From DATFWC01 sp963777755 (GTDB lineage Bacteria; Pseudomonadota; Alphaproteobacteria; Rhizobiales; Xanthobacteraceae), in contig CAVZSC010000004.1 in assembly GCA_963777755.1 (NCBI GenBank), positions 230,297 through 294,296 on the forward strand: 64,000 nucleotides of DNA, given 5' to 3'. This document shows positions 28,388 through 37,246 of this stretch, piece by piece. Both the position numbers and the translations under genes were made by a program. The notes beneath the pieces were generated by a model. It saw only the letters and a list, made by a program, of their open reading frames with translations, had not been told where the DNA came from and did not search any database. Every line of letters starts with the position of its first letter. Position 1 is the first letter of the stretch.

Positions 28388-28912
28388 TCAGGTTTCCTTG
28401 TCGAGATTGTCACGCAGCTCGCGGGCGAGCCCTTCGACTGCCGTATCCTTGCTGAGCTCCCTGGTTTCCCGGTCCGAGGTCTTGTCCTCGATCCCCAGGT
28501 GGCGGCTCATGCGCTGCAGCAGCTGAATGGCCTTGGTCGCTTCCTTCTCGGCCAGCAGGTTGATCTGCAAGTCGAGATGGCTGCGCCGGTCGGCACGCTC
28601 GCTCATGCGGTTCTGGCGAATAAGCACAAAGGCGGCGAGCAGCACGCCTTCCAATGACAGGATGACCGAGAGAAGCGAGAATGGGTACGGATCGTAGGCT
28701 GGAAAGGCGGCGAAGGTACCGGAATTCACCGACACCCAGAGTGCAACGGCCAAGAGCTGGAGAAGGATAAAGACATTCGTGCCGGCGAAGCTGGCGACCG
28801 CCTCGGAGAGACGGTTGATATGCGATACGCGGTCCTCATCTTTTGCTTCGAGCCGGACAACCGCATCGATATTCGTGGCCTGGGCCTTGGTCGTCCCGGA
28901 ATCCTTCGGCAT
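28388..28912 (-). CDS. DUF1003-family membrane protein
   Basis: A 174-residue inner-membrane protein with two transmembrane helices (FAGTNVFILLQLLAVALWVS; FSLLSVILSLEGVLLAAFVL) and the DUF1003 signature RQNRMSERADRRSHLDLQIN, then a soluble helical tail. Other DUF1003 proteins share the short loop and RQNR motif; their function is unknown. GGAGGAAACGAG before the ATG gives a strong start. It lies 125 bases after the AI-2E-type gene on the same strand. Confidence 0.88.
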   Translation of the reverse strand: MPKDSGTTKAQATNIDAVVRLEAKDEDRVSHINRLSEAVASFAGTNVFILLQLLAVALWVSVNSGTFAAFPAYDPYPFSLLSVILSLEGVLLAAFVLIRQNRMSERADRRSHLDLQINLLAEKEATKAIQLLQRMSRHLGIEDKTSDRETRELSKDTAVEGLARELRDNLDKET

Positions 28913-29037
28913 CTCGTTTCCTCCGAACAAGACCAACGCACGTTCGCATGCGAATGCGGTGAGAGCGTCACGGTTTTCGTGGCCCGCGAGGGCAGAGGAC
29001 TTCTCGGAGAATGCTCCCGCCGCCGGAGTAACGAAAC

Positions 29038-31032
29038 TCACTTCTCTTGCGCAGACCGCCGCGCGCTCGCGATGATCTCCTCGATCGTGGTTGAAAGCGA
29101 AGTCCTGACGACCGTATTGTCGGGAAGCGCGTTCAGGTCTTCGTCCGCCGCGGCGTCTTGCGCCTCGAGCAGCATCACCACGATGGGCGCGTCCGGCAGC
29201 TTGCGCCGCAGCCGTCGCACCACGTAGCGGATTTGCGCCGGCGTGGCGCTGCCGAGATAGCACAGGGACGCGAGGCCGGCGCCTTCGGTGTCCAGCGCGA
29301 AGATGCGTGCAACCGAAAGCGCATCCGCGGCTTCAGCCCGCGCGCCAAGGCCCTGTCGCTGCAACAGCTGCGCCGTGATGGCTGCCAGCGTCTCGTCGAA
29401 AGGGCCATGGCCGGGAATGCAGAGAACCGGCTCGGCCCCCAGCCAGGCATGCGGCACGGCAACAGGCGCCGCCTCATCGGAGCGCGCCTCGGCCTCTTTC
29501 AGCGTCGCAAGTCCCCCTGCCCGGTCGCTCTCCTTGATGATCTTGAGGAGCGGCTTCTCCCGGTGCTCGCCGAGATCGTCGATGATTTCCGCCGCGGTCT
29601 CGCGGATGCGCAGGATGCGCTCGTCATCGAGCTCGCCGCGGGCGGCGTCCGTCTGTGCGAGCTTGAGGCTTTCCAGGAAAATGTCCTGGTAGAAGTCGGC
29701 AAGCGATTTGTCCTTGAGGTAAAGCTGGGCCTGTTCCGCGGCCTCGACCGGATCGCCCGCCAGCAGGCGCTGATAGACGAGCTCGGACGGGGTCAGCGCC
29801 GGCTCGTTGCCGAACATCACGTCGAGGAACTTCAGGCGGTCGACGTGCCGGCCCGCGACAACCAGGCAGATCGTGAGCGGCGTCGCGAGCACGAGCCCGA
29901 TCGGCCCCCAGAGCCAGGTCCAGAAGGTCGCCGAAGCGATCACGGCAACCGGCGAAAGCCCGCTGCTGTGCCCCAACACGAGCGGCTCGATGACGTGGCC
30001 GACCAGCGGCTCGACCACGGCGAACAAGGCCGCGGTCCACAGCACCATGTCCCACCCCGACCCGACCGCGGCTGCAAGCACGAGCGGGAACACGGCTGCC
30101 ATCACCGCTCCGATATACGGAACGAAGCGCAGGATCATCGCCATGATCCCCCATAGCGGCGCGCTCGGGACGCCGATCACGTACAGCCCCGCGCCGACGA
30201 TGAGGCCGAATACGGCGTTGAGGCCCAGCTGTGCCAGGAACAGACGGCTCAGCCGCCGACCGGCATCGTCGATGGCAGCGGTGGTCCGCTGCAGGTCGCG
30301 AACGCCCCCGAGCCGGATCAACCTGCTCCGCAGATCCTCGCGTTGCAGGAGGACGAAGATGACGAAGATGAAGACGATTCCGGTCGTTGTCAGCGGATGA
30401 ACGAGCGGCGTGATGAGCGTGACGACCGTCTGCAGAGCGCCCGGGTCCGGCTGCCGGATTTCCACCGGTACGGGCCGCTCCGCGGCCTGCGATGGGGCGC
30501 GCTGGCTGCCGGCCTTGGCGCCTGACTTCGGAGTGTCCAATTCCTTGCCAAGATCCATCAGAACGTCCGCCGCCTTGTCCAAGGTGCCGCCGCCGGTTAC
30601 CCCCCGCAGGCTCTGGATCTTTTCGCGCAGCGTCGACTGGTAGCGCGGGAGATCCTCCGCCAGCTGGTTCATTTGGGCGACCATCACGCCGCCAATTCCC
30701 AGGATGGCGACGAAGGAAACAATCACCACCAGCACCACGGAAACGCCGCGCGGAACGCGCCAGCTCTGGAGAAACCGCACGAGCGGGGCAAGTACGAAGC
30801 TCAAGAGAATTGCAAGCGCGATCGGCACGAACACGTCCCGGCCGATATAGAGCGCGGCGACGATGACGACTCCGAAGAGCAGCGTCGAGACGGTCGAGCC
30901 GACCGGCATGCTGGACGCCGGCCTTAACGGGATGGTCGTGGTCACAGGCGGATGCCGGAGCCTTCCGAAGAGCGAGATGATTGATGAGGGCAACAGCCCA
31001 GCCGATCTGTGGGGCCGTTGTTGCTGCGACAC
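29038..31032 (-). CDS. AI-2E family transporter (PerM/YdiK type) with long C-terminal extension
   Basis: A 664-residue membrane protein. The AI-2E transporter domain occupies about residues 45-410 with eight predicted helices (TLLFGVVIVAALYIGRDVFV, PIALAILLSFVLAPLVRFLQ, GSGWDMVLWTAALFAVVEPL, HVIEPLVLGHSSGLSP). The next 250 residues are soluble, including FGNEPALTPSELVYQRLLAG, and end in a Rossmann-like part. Family members export small molecules or sodium; autoinducer-2 is shown only for some. The GTG at 31032 is formal; a GTG at 30945 is an alternative. Confidence 0.88.
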   Translation of the reverse strand: MSQQQRPHRSAGLLPSSIISLFGRLRHPPVTTTIPLRPASSMPVGSTVSTLLFGVVIVAALYIGRDVFVPIALAILLSFVLAPLVRFLQSWRVPRGVSVVLVVIVSFVAILGIGGVMVAQMNQLAEDLPRYQSTLREKIQSLRGVTGGGTLDKAADVLMDLGKELDTPKSGAKAGSQRAPSQAAERPVPVEIRQPDPGALQTVVTLITPLVHPLTTTGIVFIFVIFVLLQREDLRSRLIRLGGVRDLQRTTAAIDDAGRRLSRLFLAQLGLNAVFGLIVGAGLYVIGVPSAPLWGIMAMILRFVPYIGAVMAAVFPLVLAAAVGSGWDMVLWTAALFAVVEPLVGHVIEPLVLGHSSGLSPVAVIASATFWTWLWGPIGLVLATPLTICLVVAGRHVDRLKFLDVMFGNEPALTPSELVYQRLLAGDPVEAAEQAQLYLKDKSLADFYQDIFLESLKLAQTDAARGELDDERILRIRETAAEIIDDLGEHREKPLLKIIKESDRAGGLATLKEAEARSDEAAPVAVPHAWLGAEPVLCIPGHGPFDETLAAITAQLLQRQGLGARAEAADALSVARIFALDTEGAGLASLCYLGSATPAQIRYVVRRLRRKLPDAPIVVMLLEAQDAAADEDLNALPDNTVVRTSLSTTIEEIIASARRSAQEK

Positions 31033-31182
31033 CTAACCCGCATGCGAGCCCACGGTTCCGTATTGGCGAACAAGATCGCGCGACCATGCTGAGCCCATTT
31101 GGCTCGCCGGCTGGCCGAAAGGAGCCAGCTCGGAACCGAGAGCCGCCAATGTCGGTTGTTGGCCGTCAATCAGGGGAAGATC

Positions 31183-31320
31183 TTGAGCGATCCTGCCGAC
31201 GACATCCAGACCATCGTTGATCCGCGCGACGCCGCTGAATCGGCCGGCCTTCGGTATGTTTCCGATGAGCGGCCCGGGATTCGGCGCAGGAAATCGGGCA
31301 AGGGATACTCGTACATCTGA
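31183..31320 (+). pseudogene. N-terminal fragment of DNA topoisomerase IB
   Basis: A TTG with AGGGGAAG upstream begins a 45-residue frame whose middle AAESAGLRYVSDERPGIRRR is the characteristic start of bacterial topoisomerase IB, stopping after SGKGYSYI. The catalytic domain is missing. A second short frame (31321-31429, QEEVESFQKQCAAAVARATA) follows in another phase and I cannot assign it. Confidence 0.7.
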
Positions 31321-31553
31321 CCCAGGAGGAGGTCGAAAGCTTCCAGAAGCAGTGCGCCGCCGCGGTTGCCCGCGCGACGGCCGGCAAAAAGGGACGCAAG
31401 GCCGACACGAAGGAAGATGGTCGGAAATGATGCTGTCCGGACCGGACATGGGGGCGATAAAAATTCCATCGCGGCCGACGGCGCTCGGGCCTGAAACGTA
31501 TTTTGCCTTGCGTGCCTGCTGGCAATTGCGACCATCGATCACCATATGAGGGT

Positions 31554-31760
31554 ATGCCCCAGATCTCAGCGACTACAGTCTACCAACCGCCCTCGCAAGA
31601 CCTCCCGTTCCTCGCTGTGGTGTTCGATCCGGAAGGCGTCATCCACGCCGTCCGCCCGTTCCCCAGCGAAGCGGCTGCCCAGGGATTCCTGCAAGCCTTC
31701 ATGCAGGAAAAGGCCGGCGAATACGGCCTTGCCCCCGCGTCGCTGAGCAGCGGAAAGTGA
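31554..31760 (+). CDS. small hypothetical protein
   Basis: A 68-residue protein (MPQISATTVYQPPSQDLPFL, AVVFDPEGVIHAVRPF), acidic, without membrane segment. It ends 7 bases before the next small gene on the same strand, so the two probably form one transcript. Function unknown. Confidence 0.6.
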   Translation: MPQISATTVYQPPSQDLPFLAVVFDPEGVIHAVRPFPSEAAAQGFLQAFMQEKAGEYGLAPASLSSGK

Positions 31761-31767
31761 GCCCCAA

Positions 31768-31989
31768 ATGACCCTATCAGCGAAACTGCACGATCAGGCT
31801 ACGGCAGCCTTCAAGAAGGCGCAGCGCAAGGAAGAAGGCATAGCCGCCTGGTCCGATCACCAGGTGGCCAGCGAGGCTGTTCGCGACAAGACGGCGCGGT
31901 TGCGCGCACTCCGACTGGCAAAGGACGTCGCCGATAAAGCGGCCGAGGTCGACATTGGGAAACGGGCGCCCCGGCGGCGCGCTGGCTAA
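31768..31989 (+). CDS. small helical hypothetical protein
   Basis: A 73-residue, Lys/Arg/Ala-rich helical protein (LHDQATAAFKKAQRKEEGIA, VASEAVRDKTARLRALRLAK). Short proteins of this type are common in Bradyrhizobium. It overlaps the 3' end of the opposite DUF3606 gene by 4 bases. Function unknown. Confidence 0.62.
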   Translation: MTLSAKLHDQATAAFKKAQRKEEGIAAWSDHQVASEAVRDKTARLRALRLAKDVADKAAEVDIGKRAPRRRAG

Positions 31990-32213
31990 CCACCGTTATC
32001 GATCCCGGCAGCTTCTTCATCCGCCGCCCAGAATCCTAGCGCCCGAGCGCGCGCTTCCACCCTCTTGCGGCTCGTGCCGACCTTCTTCACCGCACGCTTC
32101 ACCTGCTTGGCGATTTTGCACGTCTTCTTCAATTCGTAGCGCACCTCGTAGTCTTGTTGGCCGGCGACCCGCTTACGGTCCTGGCTGCTTCCGCATGCCG
32201 TTTTCTTTGCCAT
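31986..32213 (-). CDS. DUF3606-domain protein
   Basis: A 75-residue basic protein with the DUF3606 core QDYEVRYELKKTCKIAKQVK followed by RAVKKVGTSRKRVEARARAL. The HTH-like C-terminal half and high pI suggest nucleic-acid binding; the role is not known. It starts divergently from, and directly next to, a degraded esterase fragment. Confidence 0.75.
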   Translation of the reverse strand: MAKKTACGSSQDRKRVAGQQDYEVRYELKKTCKIAKQVKRAVKKVGTSRKRVEARARALGFWAADEEAAGIDNGG

Positions 32214-32214
32214 C

Positions 32215-32345
32215 GAGTGCTGGAACTGGTTCAGCGCGGGCGACCAGCAGCGCGATCAAGGCGAGCCTTCGCTGATCGCGGGCATCACCCGCCAGATCAT
32301 CAGCGACTTCCCGATCTACGGCGCGTGTATGTCGCCGGCCTGTCG
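32215..32345 (+). pseudogene. internal fragment of a PHB-depolymerase-type esterase
   Basis: The frame ECWNWFSAGDQQRDQGEPSL, then IAGITRQIISDFPIYGA, matches the middle of LpqC/PHB-depolymerase esterases. After a frame change at about 32318 it reads RRVYVAGLSA, where the family has the nucleophile motif GLSAGG. No start or end is present, so this is a decayed remnant. Confidence 0.7.
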
Positions 32346-32391
32346 GCCGACCACCTTGGCGGCCCGATTATTTTGTGATACCACAGTTTCT

Positions 32392-32763
32392 ATGCGTCGG
32401 ACAACTGTGCAACCACGGAAAAAACGAGGCCCGCCTCCGACCGGGAAAGGTGAGCCCGTCCAAGTGCGTTTGCAGCCGCCGCAGATGGCTGCACTGGACG
32501 CATGGATCTCACACCAGCAAGCGCAGGTGACGCGCCCGGAGGCTATCCGCCGCCTTGTCGAGCTGGCGCTCGCCAGCGCATCATCCGCGCGGCGCGATAA
32601 AAAGGCCGCGTCCAAGGCATCCAACATGGCGGCCAAGGAAATCGACCGGATGGCCGACAAGTCGGCGACCGAGGAAGAACGGTCAAGGCGTAAGCGTCGG
32701 CTGCTCGAAGGACCGACCGAGTTCCGCAATTTTCGCAGCGATCGTTCGAAGGCGAAGGGTTGA
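32392..32763 (+). CDS. ribbon-helix-helix-like DNA-binding protein
   Basis: A 123-residue basic protein. After a Lys/Arg/Pro-rich arm (RKKRGPPPTGKG) comes a short beta strand PVQVRLQPPQMAALDAWISH and the helices TRPEAIRRLVELALASA, the layout of a CopG/MetJ-like ribbon-helix-helix domain. The tail is highly charged (EERSRRKRRLLEG). Likely a transcription regulator or partition-type protein. No toxin gene is adjacent. Confidence 0.65.
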   Translation: MRRTTVQPRKKRGPPPTGKGEPVQVRLQPPQMAALDAWISHQQAQVTRPEAIRRLVELALASASSARRDKKAASKASNMAAKEIDRMADKSATEEERSRRKRRLLEGPTEFRNFRSDRSKAKG

Positions 32764-32811
32764 CCCACTAGGCGAATCGCGGTGCCGGCCGGCGAAAGGC
32801 GAGGCGGGCTC

Positions 32812-33003
32812 ATGCAATACAAGGGCATCGAGTACACGATCCAGGCGAGACCTGGCCGACATCAATGGACTTGGACCATTCGCCTGGACGGCGACCGGAC
32901 CAGGCGTGGCGAAATCAGGGGCACGCGCGCCTTGGCGGAAGAAAGGGCGATCCGCGCCATCACTCAGTGGCTGCAAAGCCAAGAGAACCGGCAACGGCTT
33001 TGA
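32812..33003 (+). CDS. small hypothetical protein
   Basis: A 63-residue beta-rich protein (MQYKGIEYTIQARPGRHQWT, WTIRLDGDRTRRGEIRG) with a helical end. GAGGCGGG precedes the ATG at 32812. It resembles rhizobial short proteins of unknown function. Same strand as the RHH gene, 48 bases after it. Confidence 0.6.
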   Translation: MQYKGIEYTIQARPGRHQWTWTIRLDGDRTRRGEIRGTRALAEERAIRAITQWLQSQENRQRL

Positions 33004-33200
33004 TCTCGATCTCCTGCCGTGCGGTGGTGCCCGGTAGCGCCGGCTAGCTTTCTTTCTCGGGTTCAGAACGGGGCCTACGACGGCGCGGCACTGTCTCAGA
33101 GCCTTCTTACAACTGCCGCTTTCTTCTGCTCCTATTTTCGCGCCTCCCGCTCGATGGCGAGGCCACCTCCGAGGGCGGGGCCGCTGTTGGAGATAAAAAA

Positions 33201-33311
33201 ATGACGGTAAATCGGTGCGGCGATCTGATTGGACGTACGGCAGCGGGCCTAACAATCGCGGGAGCGAGCATCTCCGCGCTGGCCGCCGTAGCGCTTGAGA
33301 TCCTGATGTGA
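33201..33311 (+). CDS. possible 36-aa membrane peptide
   Basis: A short frame MTVNRCGDLIGRTAAGLTIA with a hydrophobic, Ala-rich second half. GGAG lies about 8 bases before the ATG. No homology known to me; it may not be expressed. Confidence 0.3.
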   Translation: MTVNRCGDLIGRTAAGLTIAGASISALAAVALEILM

Positions 33312-33475
33312 CGTTCGATTGTCGATCGGTGGCGCCGTTCAGGACAGCATTGTGCTGCGGCCGCTGATCAACGGGCAGGTTACTGCGCTGGCCGCACCAT
33401 GTGATGGTCATGCGCGCCCGAGGAACGAAACCGAGGTCGGACAGTTGTCATGACACAACCGATCCGCTCGTGTCG

Positions 33476-33498
33476 CCCCGGCCCTCGGTCGGGGTTTT
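33476..33498 (+). terminator. Rho-independent terminator
   Basis: Stem CCCCG/CGGGG with a 9-base loop followed by TTTT, immediately upstream of the DUF892 gene. It would end the small-protein transcript from the left. Confidence 0.6.
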
Positions 33499-33521
33499 CC
33501 GTTCATCGCAGGAGAAAAACA

Positions 33522-34022
33522 ATGGCAAAACAACCGAAGACGCTCGAAGACCTTTTCCACGACACGCTCAAGGATATTTACTTCGCGGAAAAGAAGATCC
33601 TCAGCACCCTGCCCAAGATGGCGAAGGCGGCGCAGAATGATGACCTGAAAGCCGCCTTCGAGAAGCATCGCGACGAGACCGAGGGTCAGGTCGAGCGCCT
33701 GGAACAGGTCTTTGAGATGATCGACAAGAAGCCGCAAGGCAAGACCTGCGCGGCGATCGTCGGCATTACCGACGAAGGCGCGGAGATCATGGACGAGTAC
33801 AAGGGCATGCCTGCGCTCGATGCCGGCCTGCTGGCCGCCGCGCAGGCGGTCGAGCACTATGAGATCTCGCGGTACGGCACGCTGCGCACCTGGGCCGAAG
33901 AGCTCGGCCTCGACGAGGCGGCCACCCTGCTGCAAGAGACATTGGACGAGGAGGAAGCAACCGACGAGGCGCTCTCCGAGCTCGCCAAGACGGTGGTGAA
34001 TCAGCAGGCGGAAGCCGCCTGA
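33522..34022 (+). CDS. ferritin-like DUF892 protein (YciE/YciF type)
   Basis: A 166-residue four-helix ferritin-like protein. Conserved segments: LEDLFHDTLKDIYFAEKKIL, MAKAAQNDDLKAAFEKHRDE, and AAQAVEHYEISRYGTLRTWA with Glu/His residues placed as metal ligands. Members are stress-induced in enterobacteria and rhizobia; the function is unclear. AGGAG lies 7 bases before the ATG, and a terminator precedes the gene, so it has its own promoter. Confidence 0.88.
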   Translation: MAKQPKTLEDLFHDTLKDIYFAEKKILSTLPKMAKAAQNDDLKAAFEKHRDETEGQVERLEQVFEMIDKKPQGKTCAAIVGITDEGAEIMDEYKGMPALDAGLLAAAQAVEHYEISRYGTLRTWAEELGLDEAATLLQETLDEEEATDEALSELAKTVVNQQAEAA

Positions 34023-34061
34023 GCAGGTTCGCAGCGAAGCTCCGGTCAATCGCAACCGGTC

Positions 34062-34089
34062 GGGAGGGCACACGCCGCGCTGCCCTCCC
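34062..34089 (+). terminator. inverted repeat after the DUF892 gene, possible terminator
   Basis: Perfect 9-bp stem GGGAGGGCA/TGCCCTCCC with a 10-base loop, 40 bases past the stop. No T run follows, so it may be a weak terminator or only an mRNA-end hairpin. Confidence 0.45.
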
Positions 34090-34138
34090 CTCGTGTCATG
34101 CGACCCTTCGTCAATTAGGCCGTCCTCGAGCTCAATCC

Positions 34139-34326
34139 CGCTTCGGACACGCCACCCCTAGCATTACGATTCCGAAAAACAGAAGAACAACCGACAATCG
34201 GGCGCGAGTTATCCCCAGCTCGGGTTCCGTTTTTCGATAAAACAGGAGGTCGGGCGCTGGCGCACACCCGCCGGGATTTCCAGATATCGGGCCGCGAAGC
34301 CTCGCGAAGAAAGGACAGACCGCCCG
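34139..34326 (+). repeat. conserved leader of Mrr-like module, copy 2
   Basis: Matches 18975-19162 upstream of the other full endonuclease gene, including GTTATCCCCAG and the block GAAAGGACAGACCGCCCG that ends at the ATG. It marks the left part of the duplicated module. Confidence 0.75.
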
Positions 34327-35175
34327 ATGTCGCAAATCCCTGACTACAAGAGCCTGATGCTGCCGCTCCTGCAAATGGCCGCCGACGGCGAGACGAGCAC
34401 GCGCACCGCCATGCGCCAGCTCGCCACGACCTTCGAGCTGCCCGCCGCCAGGCACGCGCCGATGCTGCGCGACGGCCGCTCGTCGATCCTCAAGCATCGC
34501 GCCCATTGGGCGAGAATCCACATGGCGCGCGCCGGCCTCATCGAAGAGCAGCAGCGCGGCGTGTTCCGCGCGACCGCGCGCGGCCATGCCGTGCTCGGGC
34601 GAAACCCCGAGCACCTCGAGGCGCACAGGCCGGCGCCAGTCGCGCGGCGCGACAGTGCCGCGCCCGACGTCGACGCCGCGCTCTGCGCGACGCTGATCGA
34701 TCGCATCCTGGCGATCGCGCACGGGCCGCAAGGCTCCGCGGCTTTCGAGCAGCTCGGGATCGACCTCCTCCTCGCCATGGGCTATGGCGGCGGCCGCCGC
34801 GACGCCGCGATCCGCCTTGGCCGCAGCGGCGACGGCGGCGTCGACGCCGTGATCCGCCTCGACCCGCTCGGCCTCGACCTCCTCTACCTCCAGGCCAAGT
34901 GCTACAAGCCGGATCACCGGGTCGACGTCGCCGCGGTACGCGATTTCTCCGGCAGCCTCGACGCCAAGACGTTCTCGCGCGGCGTCCTCATAACCACCTC
35001 GCGCTTCACGAAGGGCGCTGAAGCCTACGTGCGCGGAATCTCCAAGCTGATCGCCTTGATCGATGGAGCAGAGCTGACGCGGCTGATGATCGAGCACGAG
35101 GTGGGCGTGCAAGAGAGCGGCACCGGGGTGAAGAAGGTCGAGAACGGATATTTCGAGCGGCTCCAGGACGCATGA
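34327..35175 (+). CDS. Mrr-like restriction endonuclease, copy 2
   Basis: A 282-residue paralogue of the 19163-20011 protein, with few substitutions (for example IPDYKSLMLPLLQMAADGET). The winged-helix N-terminus and the PD-(D/E)xK catalytic residues (AAFEQLGIDLL, DGGVDAVI, QAKCYK) are intact. Because both full copies keep all catalytic residues and open frames, both may be active. The downstream tail includes the complete tRNA-like end. Confidence 0.85.
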   Translation: MSQIPDYKSLMLPLLQMAADGETSTRTAMRQLATTFELPAARHAPMLRDGRSSILKHRAHWARIHMARAGLIEEQQRGVFRATARGHAVLGRNPEHLEAHRPAPVARRDSAAPDVDAALCATLIDRILAIAHGPQGSAAFEQLGIDLLLAMGYGGGRRDAAIRLGRSGDGGVDAVIRLDPLGLDLLYLQAKCYKPDHRVDVAAVRDFSGSLDAKTFSRGVLITTSRFTKGAEAYVRGISKLIALIDGAELTRLMIEHEVGVQESGTGVKKVENGYFERLQDA

Positions 35176-35211
35176 TGGTGGCGCCGGACAGCGCCTCCAC
35201 CCGGCCGTTTC

Positions 35212-35266
35212 GACCAACCGGCTGTCAGCCGGTTGGTCCCTGGTTCGAATCCGGCCCGGGGAGCCA
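35212..35266 (+). ncRNA. tRNA-like 3' half after Mrr-like gene (copy 2)
   Basis: Hairpin GACCAACCGGCT/AGCCGGTTGGTC with loop GTC, then T arm CCTGG-TTCGAAT-CCGGC (outer pair mismatched), CCGGGGA, G, CCA. Same layout as at 24318-24372. It begins 36 bases after the endonuclease stop. No 5' tRNA half. Confidence 0.6.
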
Positions 35267-35529
35267 AACCTCACTTTTGGTCAAATTGCGCCGTCCATCG
35301 CGCACAGCCTGCGCCGCGACGACGGTGGTTTCTGCCAAGATCAAACGGTTGGCGGAAGGTGGCAACGACTTCCCCGTCCTCCCAAGTGCAGTTCGATAAT
35401 ACAAAGTTGAGTACACGGCGTTTTTGGCGCGGTTCCAAGCAGGGCTCGCCCAGCGTCCTCCCGCTGCAGGGCAACGAAATTCGCGCTCTGCGACGTCTGC
35501 AGCGCGAGCAAAGGCAATCCCTGCACGTG
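35267..35529. other. gene-free region
   Basis: No coding frame supported between the tRNA-like tail and repeat A. Confidence 0.4.
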
Positions 35530-35607
35530 TTCAACGCCGGTTCACCCCCGAGAGCGGACATTACCCGGCACGCACCGGCAGGTCTCAGAAGTGCCACTTG
35601 CTGCCGT
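35530..35607 (+). repeat. dispersed intergenic repeat, copy A (partial)
   Basis: Shares CCGGTTCACCC, GAGCGGACATTACC, CGGCACGCACCGGCAGGT and GTGCCA with copies B (37081-37190) and C (38194-38302), in the same orientation. The left third of the unit is missing. Confidence 0.75.
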
Positions 35608-35623
35608 GAGCAGATGCAGCGAG

Positions 35624-35749
35624 ATGATCGACCTGCTCGCGGTGGAGGAGCCGAAGCCTAAGCCGGCGAAGATACGGGCGGTGTCGTACGAGGCAGCGAT
35701 CGACCCGTTGTTCAAACGCATGCGGTTGTCTAGTTCAGCCCTAACCTAA
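35624..35749 (+). CDS. short ORF, possible gene fragment
   Basis: A 41-residue frame MIDLLAVEEPKPKPAKIRAV followed by SYEAAIDPLFKRMRL. The composition is protein-like, but no ribosome-binding site is clear and it starts right after repeat A; it may be the end of a lost gene. Not recognised. Confidence 0.35.
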   Translation: MIDLLAVEEPKPKPAKIRAVSYEAAIDPLFKRMRLSSSALT

Positions 35750-35756
35750 CAACCGG

Positions 35757-36701
35757 TCAATACTCCCAGGGGCCCGGTACCCAACGAAAGACGTCGCCGT
35801 CGACCGCCACATGGCAGACGGACGGGAACGACAGGTGAGTGGCCACCAGCAACTCGCGGTTCGCCGCCAGCTCCCGCAGAAGGCGGACCCGGACGCGGAC
35901 CGCCTCCTCGGGGTCGTGTTCGAAGCCGTTGTACCAGTCGGGGTGCTCGAACCCGACCTGGAACACGGCGTCGCCGGCGAACGTCAGCCGGTCGCCGCCG
36001 GACGCCAGGCGGACCACGCTGTGCCCGGGGGTGTGGCCGCCGGTGCGACGGACAAGCACCCCCGGCGCCACCTCGTACTCCGTCTCGAACGGCCGCATCT
36101 GACTGCGGTACTCGTTCAAGAACCGCTCGGCCGCCCGCCGAAGCGCGTCCGGGAACCCCGGCGGCATGGAGACGCGGGAGAAATCGGGCGACGCCCAGAA
36201 CTCGGCCTCGGCGGCCGCCAGGTGGACCCGCAGGTCCGGACGCAGCCGGTCCCTTACCCCGTCGACGAGCAGCCCGCCAATGTGGTCCATGTGCAGGTGG
36301 GTCAGCACCACGTCGGTCACGGATGCGAGATCGATGCCGGCGGCCTCCAGTCGCTGGATCAACCGCCCGGCCCGCGGCAAGTTCAAGTCCGGGTCCGCCC
36401 CTAGCCCAGCGTCGATGAGTATGGTCCGGCCGCCGCTACGCACCACGACCACGTTCAGCGCCCACTCGAGCACGTCCGGCGGCAGGAACATGTCGTTCAG
36501 CCAGGCCGCCCGGACGGCCGGGTCGGCGTTGTGGCCCAACATCGCGCCTGGCAGCGATAGCACCCCGTCGCTGACCACCAGCACGTCAATCTCGCCGACC
36601 CGCAGCGCGTAGCGCGACGGAACCAGCTCGTCGAGCCCCGGTCGCTTGTTGCGCGAAGCGTCAGTCGGATTGTCCCGGGTAGTCCGTTGGTCGGCACTCA
36701 T
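35757..36701 (-). CDS. MBL-fold metallo-hydrolase
   Basis: A 314-residue metallo-beta-lactamase-fold protein. The zinc-binding motif is THLHMDHIGG (HxHxDH) near residue 135, then GGHTPGHSVVRL (His), FAGDAVFQ (Asp) and a final histidine in ATHLSFPS. Such proteins hydrolyse lactones, thioesters or similar substrates; quorum-quenching lactonases are one branch. AGGAGG precedes the ATG at 36701. The gene sits alone between repeats A and B. Confidence 0.87.
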   Translation of the reverse strand: MSADQRTTRDNPTDASRNKRPGLDELVPSRYALRVGEIDVLVVSDGVLSLPGAMLGHNADPAVRAAWLNDMFLPPDVLEWALNVVVVRSGGRTILIDAGLGADPDLNLPRAGRLIQRLEAAGIDLASVTDVVLTHLHMDHIGGLLVDGVRDRLRPDLRVHLAAAEAEFWASPDFSRVSMPPGFPDALRRAAERFLNEYRSQMRPFETEYEVAPGVLVRRTGGHTPGHSVVRLASGGDRLTFAGDAVFQVGFEHPDWYNGFEHDPEEAVRVRVRLLRELAANRELLVATHLSFPSVCHVAVDGDVFRWVPGPWEY

Positions 36702-37080
36702 GCAAGCCTCCTGCTTGTCAGTCAATTCACGCAGTTTCCCTCGTTCTCACCACACATCGAAATCCAACATGGCTCGTCGACGTATCGACCGGCTCGGCAT
36801 GTCGCGCGGCCGAGCGGTAGCGGCGGCAGTACGGCGCGCACAGACACGAGAGATCGCTGGGTCCGAAAGCACCGACAACGCGCACCTGCAGATCGATCGC
36901 GGCGGCTCATCGCGTTGCCGGTGATCGAGCCGCGCGTCGCGTCCCTTGAATTTGAGGCGAGCTTGACCTGAGCAACAGCTTACGGCGGTATGGCGCGCTC
37001 TCAACCCTTCTTCATGTCATGGGTGGCATTTCGCCGCTCAGAGAGATCGACGGAACCAGAGAGAGGTGATGCGCGTTGCT
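36702..37080. other. gene-free region
   Basis: Nearly 380 bases upstream of the MBL gene without a supported frame. The part 36730-36770 is AT-richer and could hold its promoter. Confidence 0.4.
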
Positions 37081-37190
37081 ACGTCCGCTTCGGGTCAGGC
37101 TGAGCCCTCCGGGGAATTTTGAACAACGACCGGTTCACCCGCCGAGAGCGGACATTACCCGGCACGCACCGGCAGGTCCGAGGAGTGCCA
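37081..37190 (+). repeat. dispersed intergenic repeat, copy B
   Basis: A 110-base unit with inverted ends: ACGTCCGCTT at the left pairs with AGAGCGGACAT further in. It also holds CTCCGGGGAATTTTGAACAA and CGGCACGCACCGGCAGGT. Same orientation as A and C. Confidence 0.8.
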
Positions 37191-37246
37191 GGAGCAGTCT
37201 GGCGATGTGCGCGTGGCGCCAGCGGTAACGCCGTAGTCACATCTGG

